A stretch of 64,000 bases of DNA from Typha latifolia (taxonomy: Eukaryota > Streptophyta > Magnoliopsida > Poales > Typhaceae). Made by a program: the position numbers and the translations under genes. The notes beneath the pieces are model-generated. The model was not told the DNA's origin and searched no databases. It saw only the letters and a list, made by a program, of their open reading frames with translations. Every line of letters begins with the position of its first letter. The stretch's first letter is position 1. This document shows, one piece after another, positions 48,770-61,451 of the stretch. Location of the stretch: NCBI GenBank assembly GCA_019914945.1, contig CM034099.1, forward strand, positions 9,685,001-9,749,000. The letters are read 5' to 3'.

Positions 48770-49580
48770 AATTGAAGTTGTTTTATGATGTTAGATCTCT
48801 ATTTTCTAGATCTATATACCCTATAGCAAATTTGTACTTTCCTAAGGTGGTTTTGATCAAATTGAATATAATGGAAGGCATGCGAAGCTCAGATAATTTT
48901 ATTAGTTATATAGCCACACAGATAAATGTGAAGTTTGAAAAATATTGGAAACAATACAGTATTATTTTAGCGATAGCTATCATTCTAGATCCACGATTTA
49001 AAATACATTTTGTGGAATTTTCATATAACAAACTCTATGGCTCTTCTTATGAGATGATAAAGATCCGCGAGAAGTTATTTGCTCTTTTTTATTATTATGT
49101 TCAGAATACTTCTAAAGTTTTCAGTGTGACATCTTCAACTACTTTATGTAAAGTTTCAAATGATACTGAAGATAACAACTCTATGACGAAGGTAATTTAA
49201 TACCATTAGTATGTTCTTATTATTATATATTTTTAATATTTTTTATATATTCATAATAATAATTCTTTTTTTATGTAGGAGTTTGATTCATTTGAGAGTT
49301 TTGAGTTTGTGAGCAAATCACAAAAGTCACAATTAGAATTATATCTTGAAGAGCCTCGAATTGATTGAAGTTCTAAATTGGATATTCTTAATTATTCGAA
49401 ATCCAATCAATTTCGATATTCAGATCTTTCTCTCATGGCATGCGATATATTAAGTATTCCTATCTCCACAGTTACTTCTGAATCTGCTTTTAATGTTGGT
49501 GGTAGAGTACTTGATTAATATAGAAGTGCTTTAAAGCCTGAAACTGTGGAAGTTTTAATTTGTACTCGAGATTAATTGTT
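48770..49580 (+). pseudogene. hAT transposase, C-terminal half (broken)
   Basis: The frame at 48772-49200 matches the RNase-H-like core of plant hAT (RICESLEEPER/ZBED) transposases: SIILAIAIILDPRFKIHFVE followed by the KLYG and REKLFALF segments. After a short AT-rich intron-like break with a TTTATGTAG acceptor, the dimerisation (hATC) domain follows at 49279-49575: LSLMACDILSIPISTVTSESAF. In-frame stops occur after RID (about 49367) and within the VLD-YRSALK stretch. The N-terminal BED zinc finger is missing. Confidence 0.85.
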
Positions 49581-50177
49581 TCATACTATAGGTAAGTATA
49601 TTATTGTTTTCTTATATAAATATTCAAAAAATTTAGTCTACTAATTATTTTATCATATTATGATAGATAATTTGGTAGCATTGGAGGAGCTAACGGAAGA
49701 TATTATAAATTTTGACTTAATCGCTAATGCAAGTGAAGTTGTAGAATCTGGTGAATGCTCAAATACATAAATCTAAATCCGATGAATGCTCATTGACTAA
49801 TGTAAGTGAAGTTTTGTATATATCTTATATTTTAGATATCTACTTTTTGTTCTTTTTGACAGGATCGTGATATTTGGAGATGGAGAGTTTAATGATAGTG
49901 TTTGTATATTTCAAACTATTTGTAATTTGTAATGGATTGTAATCTCTACATTTTGTTCTAATTGTCATAGGATTGTATAAACTTTATTGGAACTTTGTTG
50001 GAACTTCGTTTTAAACTATATTATATGGACTTTTGTTATATTAAATTATTAGAATTGTAATTTTGATATCATATAAGTTTTGAGTTGGAAATGTATTATT
50101 TTGTTTGTATGAATGTATGATACACTTTTTGAGAGTTGGAACTTTGTTTGTATAAATGTATGATACACTTTTTGAGA

Positions 50178-50530
50178 GTCGGAACTACTTTAAATGATTA
50201 ATGGCTTGAATTACTTGGGGGTTACAAGTTTTTGAGAAATTCAAAAGCCCCAAACACATATAAATACTCCCTTTGTCTATGAGAACCAAATAACGGAATT
50301 TCAAATCATATACAAAAGCCTTGGCTACTTCTCTTAATTTTCTCTTTTTATATATTATTTTGATCGAATCGGAAAAAATTGTTCTGATAGATAAGCGTCG
50401 AAAGTCTATGTTATTCGACGATAGAGGAACAAAGTTCTAAGTAGTACTTTAGAAGAAAGATAGACGAGTAAGTCTGCATAGAGAGCGCCACTTTCTTTTA
50501 GGGTAGTTACATTTCGGTGTGCCAAAAAGT
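50178..50530 (+). repeat. copia LTR fragment right of the hAT element
   Basis: Carries the ACTTGGGGGTTACAAG region, a TATAAATACTCCC box at about 50259 and the downstream leader to GGTGTGCCA. It overlaps in content with the fragment at 47870-48028, so the two flanks are separate or rearranged copies rather than one LTR cleanly split. A small repeat, GTATGATACACTTTTTGAGAGT, occurs at 50115 and 50158. Confidence 0.65.
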
Positions 50531-52129
50531 TAGGATTTCTTAACTTTTTATTCTTATTTATATTAAATAATATGTATTTTACTTTCTTAAACACAAAACT
50601 ATTTGTTGTGTGCATAAATTCTTTTCATTAAATTTCAGAATTAAAAAAACTAACAATACTAACTCCAACTTAGTATAAATTTCTAAATTTCATGTTTTCG
50701 TTCTTATTTCCAAAAGCCGCTTATACCATCAATATACCACATAAGTTTCCACAAGTGAAGTGTGAGTCATGGGAATACCTATGTTTGACTAGATTATGAA
50801 ATCTCATGTTGAATTCTATTTTTCTTCGTATCTTAAGTTGATTATTTTGTCGTGATATAATCTTCCATAAGTTATATAACTTAACTATACATATGAATCT
50901 AATTTAAACAAAGTAAATAAATATAATTTTAGTCACAAATTTGTTATTACAAAAATATTGCTCTTAGGTGACATTTTAGTTTGAAGCTCCTATTTTGCGA
51001 CGAAATAATATTTTTGTTTAAAATTTGCCAAATCCAAAATAAAAGGTACATTTTATGCAAATATGTCAAGTGATTTCTCTCTATCAAAGTTATAATAGCA
51101 ATAAGTTGTATGTCACTTAAATATTTTATTAATCTTAATAAAGAATAGACGAGGGTAAGCTATATGATTGTTCTTTCTTCCATAATCGAGCCAAATCAAG
51201 CTTGCGTAGTAATTTTGTAATTTGAGCCCAACTCATCTCATTAAATCTCATCCTGTTTCAACCTCTCAACCAACATTAAAGTTGGAATAGGAAAATGGCG
51301 AGCAGCCACCATCTAATATTTAAGTTTAAATAGTTGTTGTCACTTATAAATGCAACAAACTCAACTGAATAATATGCTTGCTTTTTTAAATAGAAACGAG
51401 GAAGCTATACATATTTTTTCTTTGAATAAATTTAGAAGATAGAAAACAAACTAGAGAAAGGTGTTGCAATAAAGTCAGAGTGGAGATGTATTACCTGACC
51501 AGAAAAAGAAACAAAATAGAAAAAGAAAAAAAAAAGAGATGTATTTATTTCGTGACCCTCTCAAACAAGTTTATCTATTAAATTCTAAATATAATGATAG
51601 GTTGTGGAGAAGTCGCATGCAATGACAACCTAATTCTAATCCCTACTTATCACCTACAATAATTTTTTTTAATATTATATATTCAGTTATTTAAATTTAT
51701 AAAGAGAAATAAATATAAATTTGCTTTAAAATAATTATTATGGTAAGGAAACATGAATAAAAGTGTGTTTAAGATACATTATTGTTTATTTAAGAAATGT
51801 GGGTAGGATATGTAAGTACTAAGTTTCACTTGGATTTTAGACTTTAAAAGTTTTCTATTTCTGTACGTAAAGAAATCTATACAACTCAACTCACACGTAT
51901 GTGCTACCCGCTCTAGCTCAGTTCGGTTTGTGCATGGTTAAATCCATATTAATTTATTTGGCCCTCAATAGGTGCCTCATTTCGAGCATTCTGTTTATTT
52001 GAGCAGTTGTGAAACAACTGTCCATTGCATTTGTTAAAGTGATGATTAACTAATCATTCTAAGGAACGATGATTAACTAATCATTCTAAGTAGCAACGAT
52101 TATTGAAAAATTGTGACCAACTTAGAGAG
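50531..52129. other. AT-rich intergenic DNA
   Basis: No gene, RNA or clear element seen. The words AACGATGATTAACTAATCATTCTAAG repeat in tandem at about 52020-52085. Confidence 0.4.
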
Positions 52130-52650
52130 ATTTTAAAATGAGCAATGAAATAACACTTAAAGAACTCATTGCATGTTTAAAGATAGAAAGACAATTATAC
52201 TTTCAAAAGAAACTTGGAGGTGAGGACATGTCTAAGGCAAACATGTTGGAGTCTTTAGAACAGAATAAAAAGAACACACTAGTGTAATGAGTCCGACCTT
52301 AAAAATTAATAAAGAATCTTCTTCTATTTGGTTGAGTATTGTGATATTTGGCATAACATATTAGGGGCATATTAATTATGATACTTTGCGTAAACTATTT
52401 AACCTTAACATACTGTTTAATTTTTCTATTTGTATAAATCATAAATGTGAAACTTGTGTAAAAACCAAATTGGTTCATTCTTTGTTTCATTCTATTAAAC
52501 GAAGTACAAAATCTCTAAAACTTAATCTATATTTGATGGATGTGATGTGATTTAAAATTTATTGAAACGAGATATGAGAAAAAACATTTTATTATTTTTA
52601 TTGGCGATTGCATAAGATACTATTATGGCATGGGCAAAATTTGTAATGGC
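52130..52650 (+). pseudogene. copia gag/pre-integrase remnant
   Basis: Plus-strand frames give a gag-like piece (SNEITLKELIACLKIERQL then GGEDMSKANMLES) at 52140-52260 and a pre-integrase/integrase piece with HKCETCVKTKLVHS and KKHFIIFIGDCIRYYYG at 52440-52640. Heavily broken. Confidence 0.68.
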
Positions 52651-53542
52651 AATTATGTGAACAGAAAACACTAGGTATTGACAATATAAAATTTAAGAAT
52701 TATATTTGATTAAATCATGAAAGAGTGTCCATGCAAAGAAAATTGAAGAATTAGATCAATTTGATTGAAACAAAGTCATTTAGCATTTGCTACAGTGCCA
52801 GTTGAAGTGCCGTCCCTTGCTACCCAAATGACATGTAGATAGGTGCTGCATGAAGTAGCGTCATGACAATAACTAATAACGTGTGGATGGCTGGCACATA
52901 ATTAATTTTTTGAAAATTTAAGTGTAATCGGATGACATCCAATGCCAAATGCAGAACAAAAACGAAAACTTAAGTAGTGCCTGAACGACACTCAAATGCT
53001 GTCCATGCAATACACATAGGATAGGAATTGAAAAATTCTAAAACCTATTTTGGTGTGTAGTTTCCTTTAGTGGTTTCTCCTAGTATGAAATAATGATGTT
53101 TTTTAGTATAAAAAAGGATCAAATGATGACCATTGATCAAGGGAGAAGCTTTTGGTGTTCTATGATTTACCTCCGACTAATGAGTAGGTAGTTCAATCCT
53201 TTTGATTCTATCTTCCTAGTAAGTGGGAATCTTGAGTAATAGGTCAAATTACTACATAAAGAACACTTGTAAACAAAACGACTTATTGTGCGAGTAGGAA
53301 GATTATGATTTTTCTCCGTCCTTCTCTTCTTATCTCTATATATAAGTGATCGGAGGTCTAAAGGAATGCATCCAACTTATAATATCTTAAAGCAAATCAT
53401 CTAGAGTTACAATTACCGATTTTAGTGGCAATGGTGCCACATGGTTGTGCTAGGATATGAGGATAGTTTTATAGATTGAGTCCTTGAGAGAGGTTTGTAT
53501 CTACGTTATGGATTCTCTCAACGAGCCCACATACTCTATTAG
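52651..53542. other. unassigned intergenic DNA
   Basis: No coding potential noted. May include decayed copia 3' sequence, but nothing diagnostic was seen. Confidence 0.35.
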
Positions 53543-55103
53543 TGTAACATCCATAAAAAACAATTGGCGCCCACATGCCTAGCACGTGTGGCCCTTTCCT
53601 TCTCCCTCATTCTATTTTCTTTCTTCTTCTCTTTCTTTCCTTCCTTTTTTTTATTCTTTCTTCTTTCTTCTACCCGCCAACAGTCTTTCCCCTTTCTCTT
53701 CATGCCATGCCGGAGCGCCACCAGAACCACTAACCCCCCGGATGGAAGTGTCACAGCTCCCTCTCTCGTCAAGTAAGTATAATTTAAAAATGTGTTAGTC
53801 TTGTAGGTTTTCTTCTCCGAAGTTTTCCCCTCTCAGTCTGGTCATGATCCGGCCAGCTGGCGGCCTCATGTCTTGCCTCGTCAATCTAGTGAACTTCTCC
53901 TTCTCGCGTCGATGCCCTCAGTGGTTTCCTTTAGCGCCCTCGTGGCTGGAGTTGTCGGGCTGCCCCTTGCAGTAGCTTGTGACCGGGGCGAGGTGGATTA
54001 TCGTCGTTAGCTGCCTCTAGTAGCTAGGCTTCCCCTCGGCTAGCTTCTACTTGTCGAGGGGAGCATGTTAGTAGTGTCAGCTAGGTTGCGAGCGATAGGA
54101 TTTGTCGGCAGCTCTAGCTACCAATTGAGTTCTTGCCAACGGTGGGTAGTTGTTGTCTTCCCCATTGGCCTGGTAGGCATTGTGGGTGCCTTCCTCCACT
54201 AGCCGAGCATCGATTGGCCTGTGTTGGCCCTAGCTGTCGGTGGTCACCACCGACAGCCATCCATCCTTCCTCCCTCCTTTTGGTCGAGGTGAGGAAGGAA
54301 GGAAGGGAGGAGTGTCTTGGGGTTGGGCTAGATGTAGCTAGCTCGAGTTCCGGGTCAGGCTGGATCACACCCAGCATGAGTGCCAGGTCGAGCTTGGTTC
54401 AGCCTAGCCTGAGTGCTGAGTCGAGCTTGGTGTGGCCCATCCCGTGTGTCGGGCTGAGCTGGGTTGGATGTGTCTTGGGGTTGAGTTGAGGTGTACATAG
54501 CCCAAGTGTTGGGTTGAGCTTGATGCAGCCTATTCCGAGTGCCAAGTCGAGCTTAGTGTGGCCCAATCGAGCTTGGTGTGGCCTAGTCGAGCTTGGTGTG
54601 GCCTAGTCGATTTTCGGGTCGGGCCATGCTGCCTATCCACTGGGCTGGATGCCACTCAACCTGAGTTTGGGCTGCATGCAGCCTAACCTAAGTTTGTGAT
54701 GGGTGGGGCTATAGGCAGCCCAACCCAAATTGGTGGTGGGTTAGGCTTTAGCCAAACCTAAGTGGCTTTTTGGGTAATGTGGGCTTTAGGCCCAATTTTT
54801 TGTGGGTTTGTTTTTTGCTTTGCGTTAGCCAAGTAGAGTAATTACCCTATAATTATTTATTTAAATTATTTAAGTTATTTTATTTATTTTTAGTGTTGGT
54901 AATTGTGAACCCTAATTAATTAGTTTTAGCATATAGTAGTGTTCACTATATTAATTATTTTATAAATTAATTTTAATAAATTAGACCATGGCTTGAGAGT
55001 GCCGTTATAAATAACACATAACAGGAACTAACTCTAATCGGGATTGAGCATGAACGAGTATACTTTGGTTAAATTAATTTTAGAAAATGAGTTAGTGATT
55101 TGG
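53543..55103 (+). repeat. long gypsy LTR fragment, interrupted by the chromovirus
   Basis: Starts TGTAACATCC, then a CT-rich leader, CCCGCCAACAG and a GCCGGAGCGCCACC block, the same layout as the minus-strand LTR start at 6540. At 54370-54640 a unit containing TCGAGCTTGGTGTGGCC is tandemly repeated, which parallels the GGGCTGGGC repeats of the other LTR. It ends where the chromovirus LTR begins at 55104; the remainder would lie beyond the window. Confidence 0.72.
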
Positions 55104-55575
55104 TGATTTGATCTTGATGTCAATGAAAAATATTTAGGTATAAAGTAGAGGAGAAGAAGAGGAAGAAGGGGGTCTTTCCTATGGATCTAGGGGGATAGGC
55201 CAAACAAGGAGATTAGAGATGGCGTAGCCATGGTGGGAGAGAACGAGAGAGAATGGGAGGAAAAGATTTGGGGGAAGGAACTCAATTCATTCAATAATGA
55301 TCATAAGTTGCCTTCCATATATTTAGATGTCCACATATTTAGAGGCTAACCTAACAAGCAAAACAGTGAAAAAAAAGCCCTAGAAAGAGTGTAGGTTTGT
55401 CAATCGCGTTCAAACGCGGTCAAGCACGTTCGAATGCGCAAGTCAACTGTATTTGCGAATGTATACAGGTGTTCAAACGAGAATGTCTGAACGCGACCTA
55501 CAAAAAATAATTATTTCAGAAAAAAAATTAAAGAAACTCAGCCTGAGATAACTAGGTCCTATTCTAGTCATATCA
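55104..55575 (-). repeat. chromovirus 3' LTR (about 472 bp)
   Basis: On minus it begins TGATATGACTAGAATAGG at 55575. It contains GCGTTCAAACGC-type words at 55398-55496 and shares the ATCTTGATGTCAATGAAAA end with the 5' LTR at 63736. Confidence 0.8.
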
Positions 55576-55589
55576 ATGCACCATGCTTC

Positions 55590-58500
55590 TGCCACCTTGT
55601 CCTCAAGGTGTAAAATGAGGGAAACGATCACTAATGTCTGATTCCAGCTCCTATGTAGACTCATCAAATGGCTTGCCAAGCTACTCCACCAGGATCTTTG
55701 TCTCTAGAGGTCCTTCTCAACGTCTCCTACGTCTAGCCAGTACACAAACTGGCTCTAGAGCTCTCATCTCTTCAATCGACTTTGGTATATTTGACCCCAC
55801 CATCTGATCGATGCCTACTCAAGCTCGCAACAAGGATACATGGAATATGGGATGCAACCGCGATCCCTTAGGAAGCTCCAATCTATATGCAACTGAGCCA
55901 ACTCGCTCTAATATACGAAAGGGCCCAAAGTAACGGTGCGCCAGCTTTTGATTGCGCACCGATCTCAGCGTCACTTGCCGATAAGACTGAACGTGCACAA
56001 ACACAAGATCTCCGATTGCGATTTCCAATTCACGATGATGGGGGTCATAGATTTGCTTCATGCGGTTTTGTGCCATTGCCATGTGGGTCCTAAGCCTCCA
56101 TAAAGTCGCGTCTCGATTCATCAACTCTTGATCGGCCTCTGTCCGGACCACTATCGCCTTTGGGTCATATGTCCATAAGGAGGGTGGGGTTCTGCCATAC
56201 ACTGCTTCAAAGGGTGTCATCCCTATGCTGGCGTGAAATATAGTGTTGTACGACCACTCCGCCCAAGGAAGGTAATCGTGCCATCTCCCCGATCGCTCTC
56301 TAACAAAGCACCGCAAATATTGCTCAATGCCCCGGTTAACTACCTTGGTCTAGCCATCTGTCTGAGGGTGGTAAGCCGAACTAAGGTTTAACCGGGTCCC
56401 TAAAGTGTGAAGTACTCCGTCCAGAAGTCGTTGATGAAGACTCTATCATGGTCGGACATGATCGAGCGCGGCATGTCGGGAAGCTTGGCCACGTCGTGCA
56501 CAAACACCTCTGCAACTGCCTTCGCTGAATATGGGTGTGCTAGGGCTGAGAAGTGAGCATACTTGCTCAGCCTGTCTACCACGAGGAAGATGACAGAATA
56601 TCCTCTCATTGGAGGGAGCCCCTTAATGAAGTCCATGGAGATATCCTCCCAAATGCGCTTCGAAATGGACAAAGGCTGTAAAAGTCCACCCTACCTCAAG
56701 GAATCGATCTTTGCTAGTTGACAAATATCACAATCCCGCATAATCTCTTTAGCTCCTTCTTCATTCCAACCCATGTATAGCTTTTTGATAGCCTCTTGTA
56801 GGTCCTCAAGAGGCCCTCGTGTCTCACCTCTAGTGTGGAATGGAAGAAATCCATGAGTCACCTCCGCAAGTCATCATCACCGGGTACTTAGATGCGCCCG
56901 ATCTAACACAGCAGTCCTCCTCTACTCTCAAGCTCAGGGTGACTTATAGGATCACTCTCTAGCGCTAGCACTTCTCAAATCAGCAAGGAAGGGAAATACA
57001 GGTGTGGAATAAGCCGCAAGCTTGGCGGGTGTGTGCTGCCGCAAGAGTCCATCCGCCGCTCTATTCTCCATCCTTTTTTGTACTACAACTCATAGTCATA
57101 TCCTAGTAGTTTGGCGACCCATCTCTGCTGTGCTAGAGTGTGAACTCGCTATCCCATGAAGAATGGCAAACTCTGTTGGTCCGTTCGGATCACAAATTGT
57201 TGTCCGATCAAGTATGATCTCCACTTGGTCACCGCGTGTAGGATAGCGAGCATCTCATGCTCGTATGTGGAAAGCTGCTGCAACCTCTCTGATAACGCCT
57301 TACTGAGATAAGCAATAGGTCTCCCGGACTGCATAAGAACAGCCCCAATGCCCGACCCGGATGCACCGCACTCGATCATAAATGGCTTTGTGAAATTGGC
57401 TAGCGCTAACACTAGTATGGTTGATATGGCGGTCTTCAGCCCCTCAAATGCCTTCGTCGCTGACTCAGTCCACTAGAAGGCATCCTTCTTTAGCAATGAA
57501 GTGAGGGGTGCCACAATCTTCCCATAACCTGCCACAAATCTACGATAGTACCCTGTCAGGCCAAGGAACCCTTGTAACTCATGAACCGTCGCCAGTTGTG
57601 GCCACTCTAGCATACATGACACCTTGCTTGGGTTGGCCGCCACACCCTCTACCAAAATGATATGTCCGAGGTACTCTACTCTGCACTCTCCCCAAAGGCA
57701 TTTGCTTTTCTTCACCTTTAGAGAATGATCCGCTAACAGTCCCAACACTGAGTGCAGAATAACTAAGTGCTCCTCCTAGATCCTGCTATACACCAAGATG
57801 TCATCAAAAAATACTAACACATACCGCATAAGGAGTGGGCAGAATATGTCATTCATCAATCCCTAGAAGGTCACCAGTGCGTTTGTCAACCCAAACGACA
57901 TTACCCAGAACTTGTAATGTCTGTCGTGAGTCTGGAATGCCGTTTTGTGAACGTCCTCCGCTTGCATGCAAATTTGATGATAGCCGACGTGGAGATCGAG
58001 CTTACTGAAATACAACGCTCCTGTCAACTCGTCCAACAGCTCCTCTATGATGGGTATCGGGTATCGATCATTGACGGTGATGGCGTTTAGTGCCCGATAG
58101 TCCATGCAAAAATGCCAGCTCCTGTCCTTCCTTTACACCAACTGCACTGGTGATGAATAAGAACTCCGACTCGACTGGATAATACTCTGCTCCAGCATCT
58201 AAGCAACCAATCTTTATATCTCCTGCTTCTGGATGTGGGGATAATGGTAGGGCTGAACATTAGCTGGTTCTGCCTCTAGAATGATCTCGATCCTGTGATT
58301 GGCGTGTCTCACGGGTGGTAGTTCCCGTGGAGCTTCAAATAGGGTAGCAAAGTCTATCAACATATGCTCCAAATCATCACGTGCACTTGAGCTAGGAAGG
58401 GTCTCAAGTTCGGTCAGTGCAATTTGGAGGAAGTACAATGGCTCGCCAACTCGGGGAGCTCCAATCAATGATTGGAGAGTGGGGCTTGGCTGTGTCCAAA

Positions 58501-58961
58501 CCCCGTTAAGCTGTATGACCCGTCTGTCTCACTGAAAAGTGAGCCGTATTTGTGAGAAATTAAAGGTCACTAGACCAAGGCTCTACAGCCATTAGGTATC
58601 TAAAACCACATCCGCTCCTCAAAGAGCCAATGGATACAAATCCACAATAAAGTTATGGCCTTGCACCCAGATGGATAAGCTCCAACAAATCCTGTCAGCT
58701 CGGAGTTTGTTGACGTCGTCGATGGTCACCTCAAAGCCGATGGTGGGTTCTACCTCAAGTCCAAATCTCCGTATAAGCCACTCGTCTAATAAATTGTGAG
58801 TGCTTCATGTGTCAATGAGGAGGCCCACACACTGTTTCTTGACTAGTCCGTCCACTCGTAGGGTCTTCGAGCTACTCGTGCCAGAATAAGCATGCATGGA
58901 TATCTCAGTCGATACCTCTTCCTCTAGCTCCCCATCGATTAACATAATGATGCCCGTCGCT
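55590..58961 (-). pseudogene. chromovirus pol: protease, RT, RNase H, integrase, chromodomain (broken)
   Basis: Minus-strand order: protease region near 58800; RT at 57863-58105 with [19 protein letters not shown] and [15 protein letters not shown], and the catalytic FFDDILVYS near 57800 followed by a TAG; RT thumb at 57473-57748 (LGHIILVEGV, GFLGLTGYYRRFV); RNase H at 57149-57412 (Asp of the usual D-A-S start replaced by Gly in ECGASGSG; YEHEMLAI present); integrase at 56400-56672 (ISMDFIKGLPP, VDRLSKYAHF) and 55819-56316; chromodomain-like WLGKPFDESTQE near 55660; and the C-terminal LEDKVAEAW. Confidence 0.9.
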
Positions 58962-59871
58962 TGATACGATTCAGACTTTTCACCGATGTCGTCTCGAGCA
59001 TAGATACACTTTAGGAATATCTTTGTTTCTGGTTTTAGTGTTTAATTATTAAAAATAATAATAAGTTTTCTGAATGTCGCGTTTGAATGCTGGTGGAGTG
59101 CGTTCGAATGCGCTTGTGAACGCCTGCATCAGATTCGCACATCCAGAGAGTGTGAAATATGCGTTCAAATGCTGCGTTCGAACGCGCTGCATCGCGTTCG
59201 CACATCCTGAGAAGTGCAAAATATGTGCATTTGAACGCAATCGGGCGCATTCGAACGTGGTTGGCGGAAATGTATTATCTAGGGTTAATAATTGCTATTT
59301 TTGAATTGTTTGGTTAGCCTCTAAAGGTGTGGATGGCAACCATGGAATTATTATTGGTGAATTGAGTTTTTGCCCTGCCTCCTTCGTCTTCTTCTCTCTC
59401 ATTCTCTTGTTCCCTGGCGACGCTGCTTCTAACCTCCCTCAATCGACCAATCACCCTAGTCCCTTAGGGGCGGCCCTCTCCTCCCCTTTCTTCCAATCTA
59501 TCCATCACTTGCCCTAATACTTTCATCGCCGATAACCCTTCCACCACCACTTACTCACCAGTGCCACCCCATTAACGCCGGTCCACCACCATCCACCATC
59601 ATCTAGGATCTTGTGCCTTTATCTACGGATCTTAAGATAGACTATCCAATGTTTGTCCACTAATCAGATGATATCTCGAGATCCTGACATCCGATTTACT
59701 TGAAACTTCATTTGTTGAAAAGCTCTTTTCTGAGGCTACAAATATCCAAATCTCATATCGATCTGACAGTGGAATCTTTCAGGATCTATTTCCAAAGTTC
59801 TATGTCATATCTTGTCCAGATCGAAAAATTGGAATAGATCGAGCCTAGGTCAAAAAGGGGAGATCATATCA
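58962..59871 (+). repeat. 5' LTR of the gag-only element (910 bp)
   Basis: TGATACGATTCAG ... GATCATATCA. Contains the TTCGAA word array at 59079-59265 and the GATGATATCTCGAGATCC phrase shared with the 3' LTR. Confidence 0.9.
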
Positions 59872-59874
59872 AGC

Positions 59875-59890
59875 TGGTATCAGAGCCACC
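59875..59890 (+). promoter_or_regulatory. primer binding site, tRNA-Met type
   Basis: TGGTATCAGAGCCACC, a perfect match to the common plant PBS, 3 bases after the LTR end. Confidence 0.92.
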
Positions 59891-59912
59891 GCTCCTCAGA
59901 CACGCGCTTCCT

Positions 59913-61440
59913 ATGACGACAACCAGAGCCATGGCTACACGACGAGATGAGGAAGAAAAGATTCTCCCAATAGAGGATGGGGAAACGGTTGCGGGAGCTT
60001 CCACCCACGGAACCGCTCGACCAAATCGGAATACGGAAGAGCCTAGTGTTCAAGCCATGTTGGGGTCTCTTTTTGAACAAATGGCCCTCAACAACCAAAT
60101 GATGATGGAGATGATGTGGGAATTACGGGCGACAAGGGAAGCCATGGCGAACGGGAATGCACTATCGACCCCACGACACGAGTCCACTCCCATGAACTTA
60201 TCGCCACCGATTCAGAATTTGCAACCACAAGAGCCACTGCTACCACCACCCTATGGGTAGAGACAAGCAAGGATTGTTCTAGTAGGCCCGGTTGCAGGTG
60301 AACCCATCCGACGAGCGAACCACTATGGAGATCACCTTGAAAATCTAGATTCGTGGGCGGGGCAATACGAACCGGAAACACGGCAAGTTAATCTAAATCG
60401 AAGGAGGGATCATCAACCATTCATGGTGCATCCTCCTTCGGTTAGACAAGGACTTGGACATGATCCGGATCAAGAAAATGGCATCCGTGGGCAAATCGTG
60501 CGTCTCGAATTCCCCAAGTTCAAATGTGGCGATCCGATCAATTGGTTGTATAGGGCAGAGCAATTCTTCGCATACCAGGGTACAGCAGAAGAATATAACG
60601 TGACGCTTGCAAGATTCCACCTTGAAGATGCGGCGCTTCATTGGTTTCGAGCAGCCAATGCCCATAAGGCTATTGAAACTTGGGCTGATTTTTGCGCTGA
60701 TATCATGCGACAATTTGGAGCGTCGAGGTATAAAGACTTCGATGCTCTCCTCTCAAAGATGGTGCAAAAGACCACAATTGGGGCATACCAAGAAGAATTT
60801 GAGAGGATAAGTAGCCGATGCCAACCCCTATGGACGGATCAGCAACTTCGCAGCACCTTCATCTCCGGGCTACGGGGAGACATACAAGCCGACGTGAGGG
60901 CTTTAAGGCCTAGAACCTTAAAGGAGGCCTTCGAAGATACAGTGCTCATGGAAGACAAACATCGAGTCATGAAGTTATATCTGAAATAGAACTGGACGAT
61001 CCAAGGAAGCCGCAATCAAGCTCAACAAACAATAGTGGCAGGAAATGTTACCAGAGTACTAAGAACCGCTGCTGCAATGGTGCCTCCCCGAGCACCCTTG
61101 AAGCCATTCCAAGATGTGAAGTACGCACCTAGAGGCCCGGGACGAGCACTCACACCTGCTCAAGTGGAGGAACGAAGAGCCAAAGGCTTATGCTTTCATT
61201 GTGATGAGAAGTTTGTACCCGGACATCGCTGCGCTAAACTGATGGGATCGATGATGCTAATAGATTGATTGGAGGATGTGGAGGAAGAGTTTGCAGCTGA
61301 AGATGAAAGTGTAGCTGGACATCAAGGAGGAGTAGTCGAGTCGCAAGCCCACTAGCCCACTGATGTGTCTACTTGGGAGCTAGAGTCAGATATCATGGAT
61401 CGTTTTCCCAATTTCAAACCTTGAGGACAAGGTTGCGAAA
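59913..61440 (+). pseudogene. gag of the gag-only element (one frame, several stops)
   Basis: All parts share one frame from ATG 59913. Residues 1-115 hold the N-terminal region (MLGSLFEQMALNNQMMMEMM). A TAG at 60258-60260 interrupts. The capsid-type gag domain follows (LEFPKFKCGDPINWLYRAEQ; then the WFRAANAHKAIETW and DFCADIMRQFG segments). TAG at 60987-60989, then a CCHC-like knuckle CFHCDEKFVPGHRC near 61190-61235, TGA at 61266, and an acidic tail with further stops. No frameshift is seen through gag, only nonsense changes. Gag would assemble particles; as read the protein would stop at residue 115. Confidence 0.88.
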
Positions 61441-61451
61441 GTGTGGTGGAT

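Larger units (their letters stand above)
48029..49900 (+). mobile_element. hAT transposon, 3'-truncated, with transposase remnant and captured exon
   Basis: The left end TAAGGGTGGCAAAATTTGACC closely matches the end of the hAT at 21777, including the following GATAACCCGACA phrase. A lipoxygenase-like exon (48275-48510) and a hAT transposase C-terminal half (48770-49580) lie inside. No right inverted repeat was found, so the right end is approximate. It sits between two copia LTR fragments. Confidence 0.78.

Noticed and set aside
53539..54489. Open frames in 53539-53798 and 54114-54489
   Set aside because: Within a long LTR fragment with the same CT-rich and GC-rich layout as the LTR at 3511-6540; no protein similarity.
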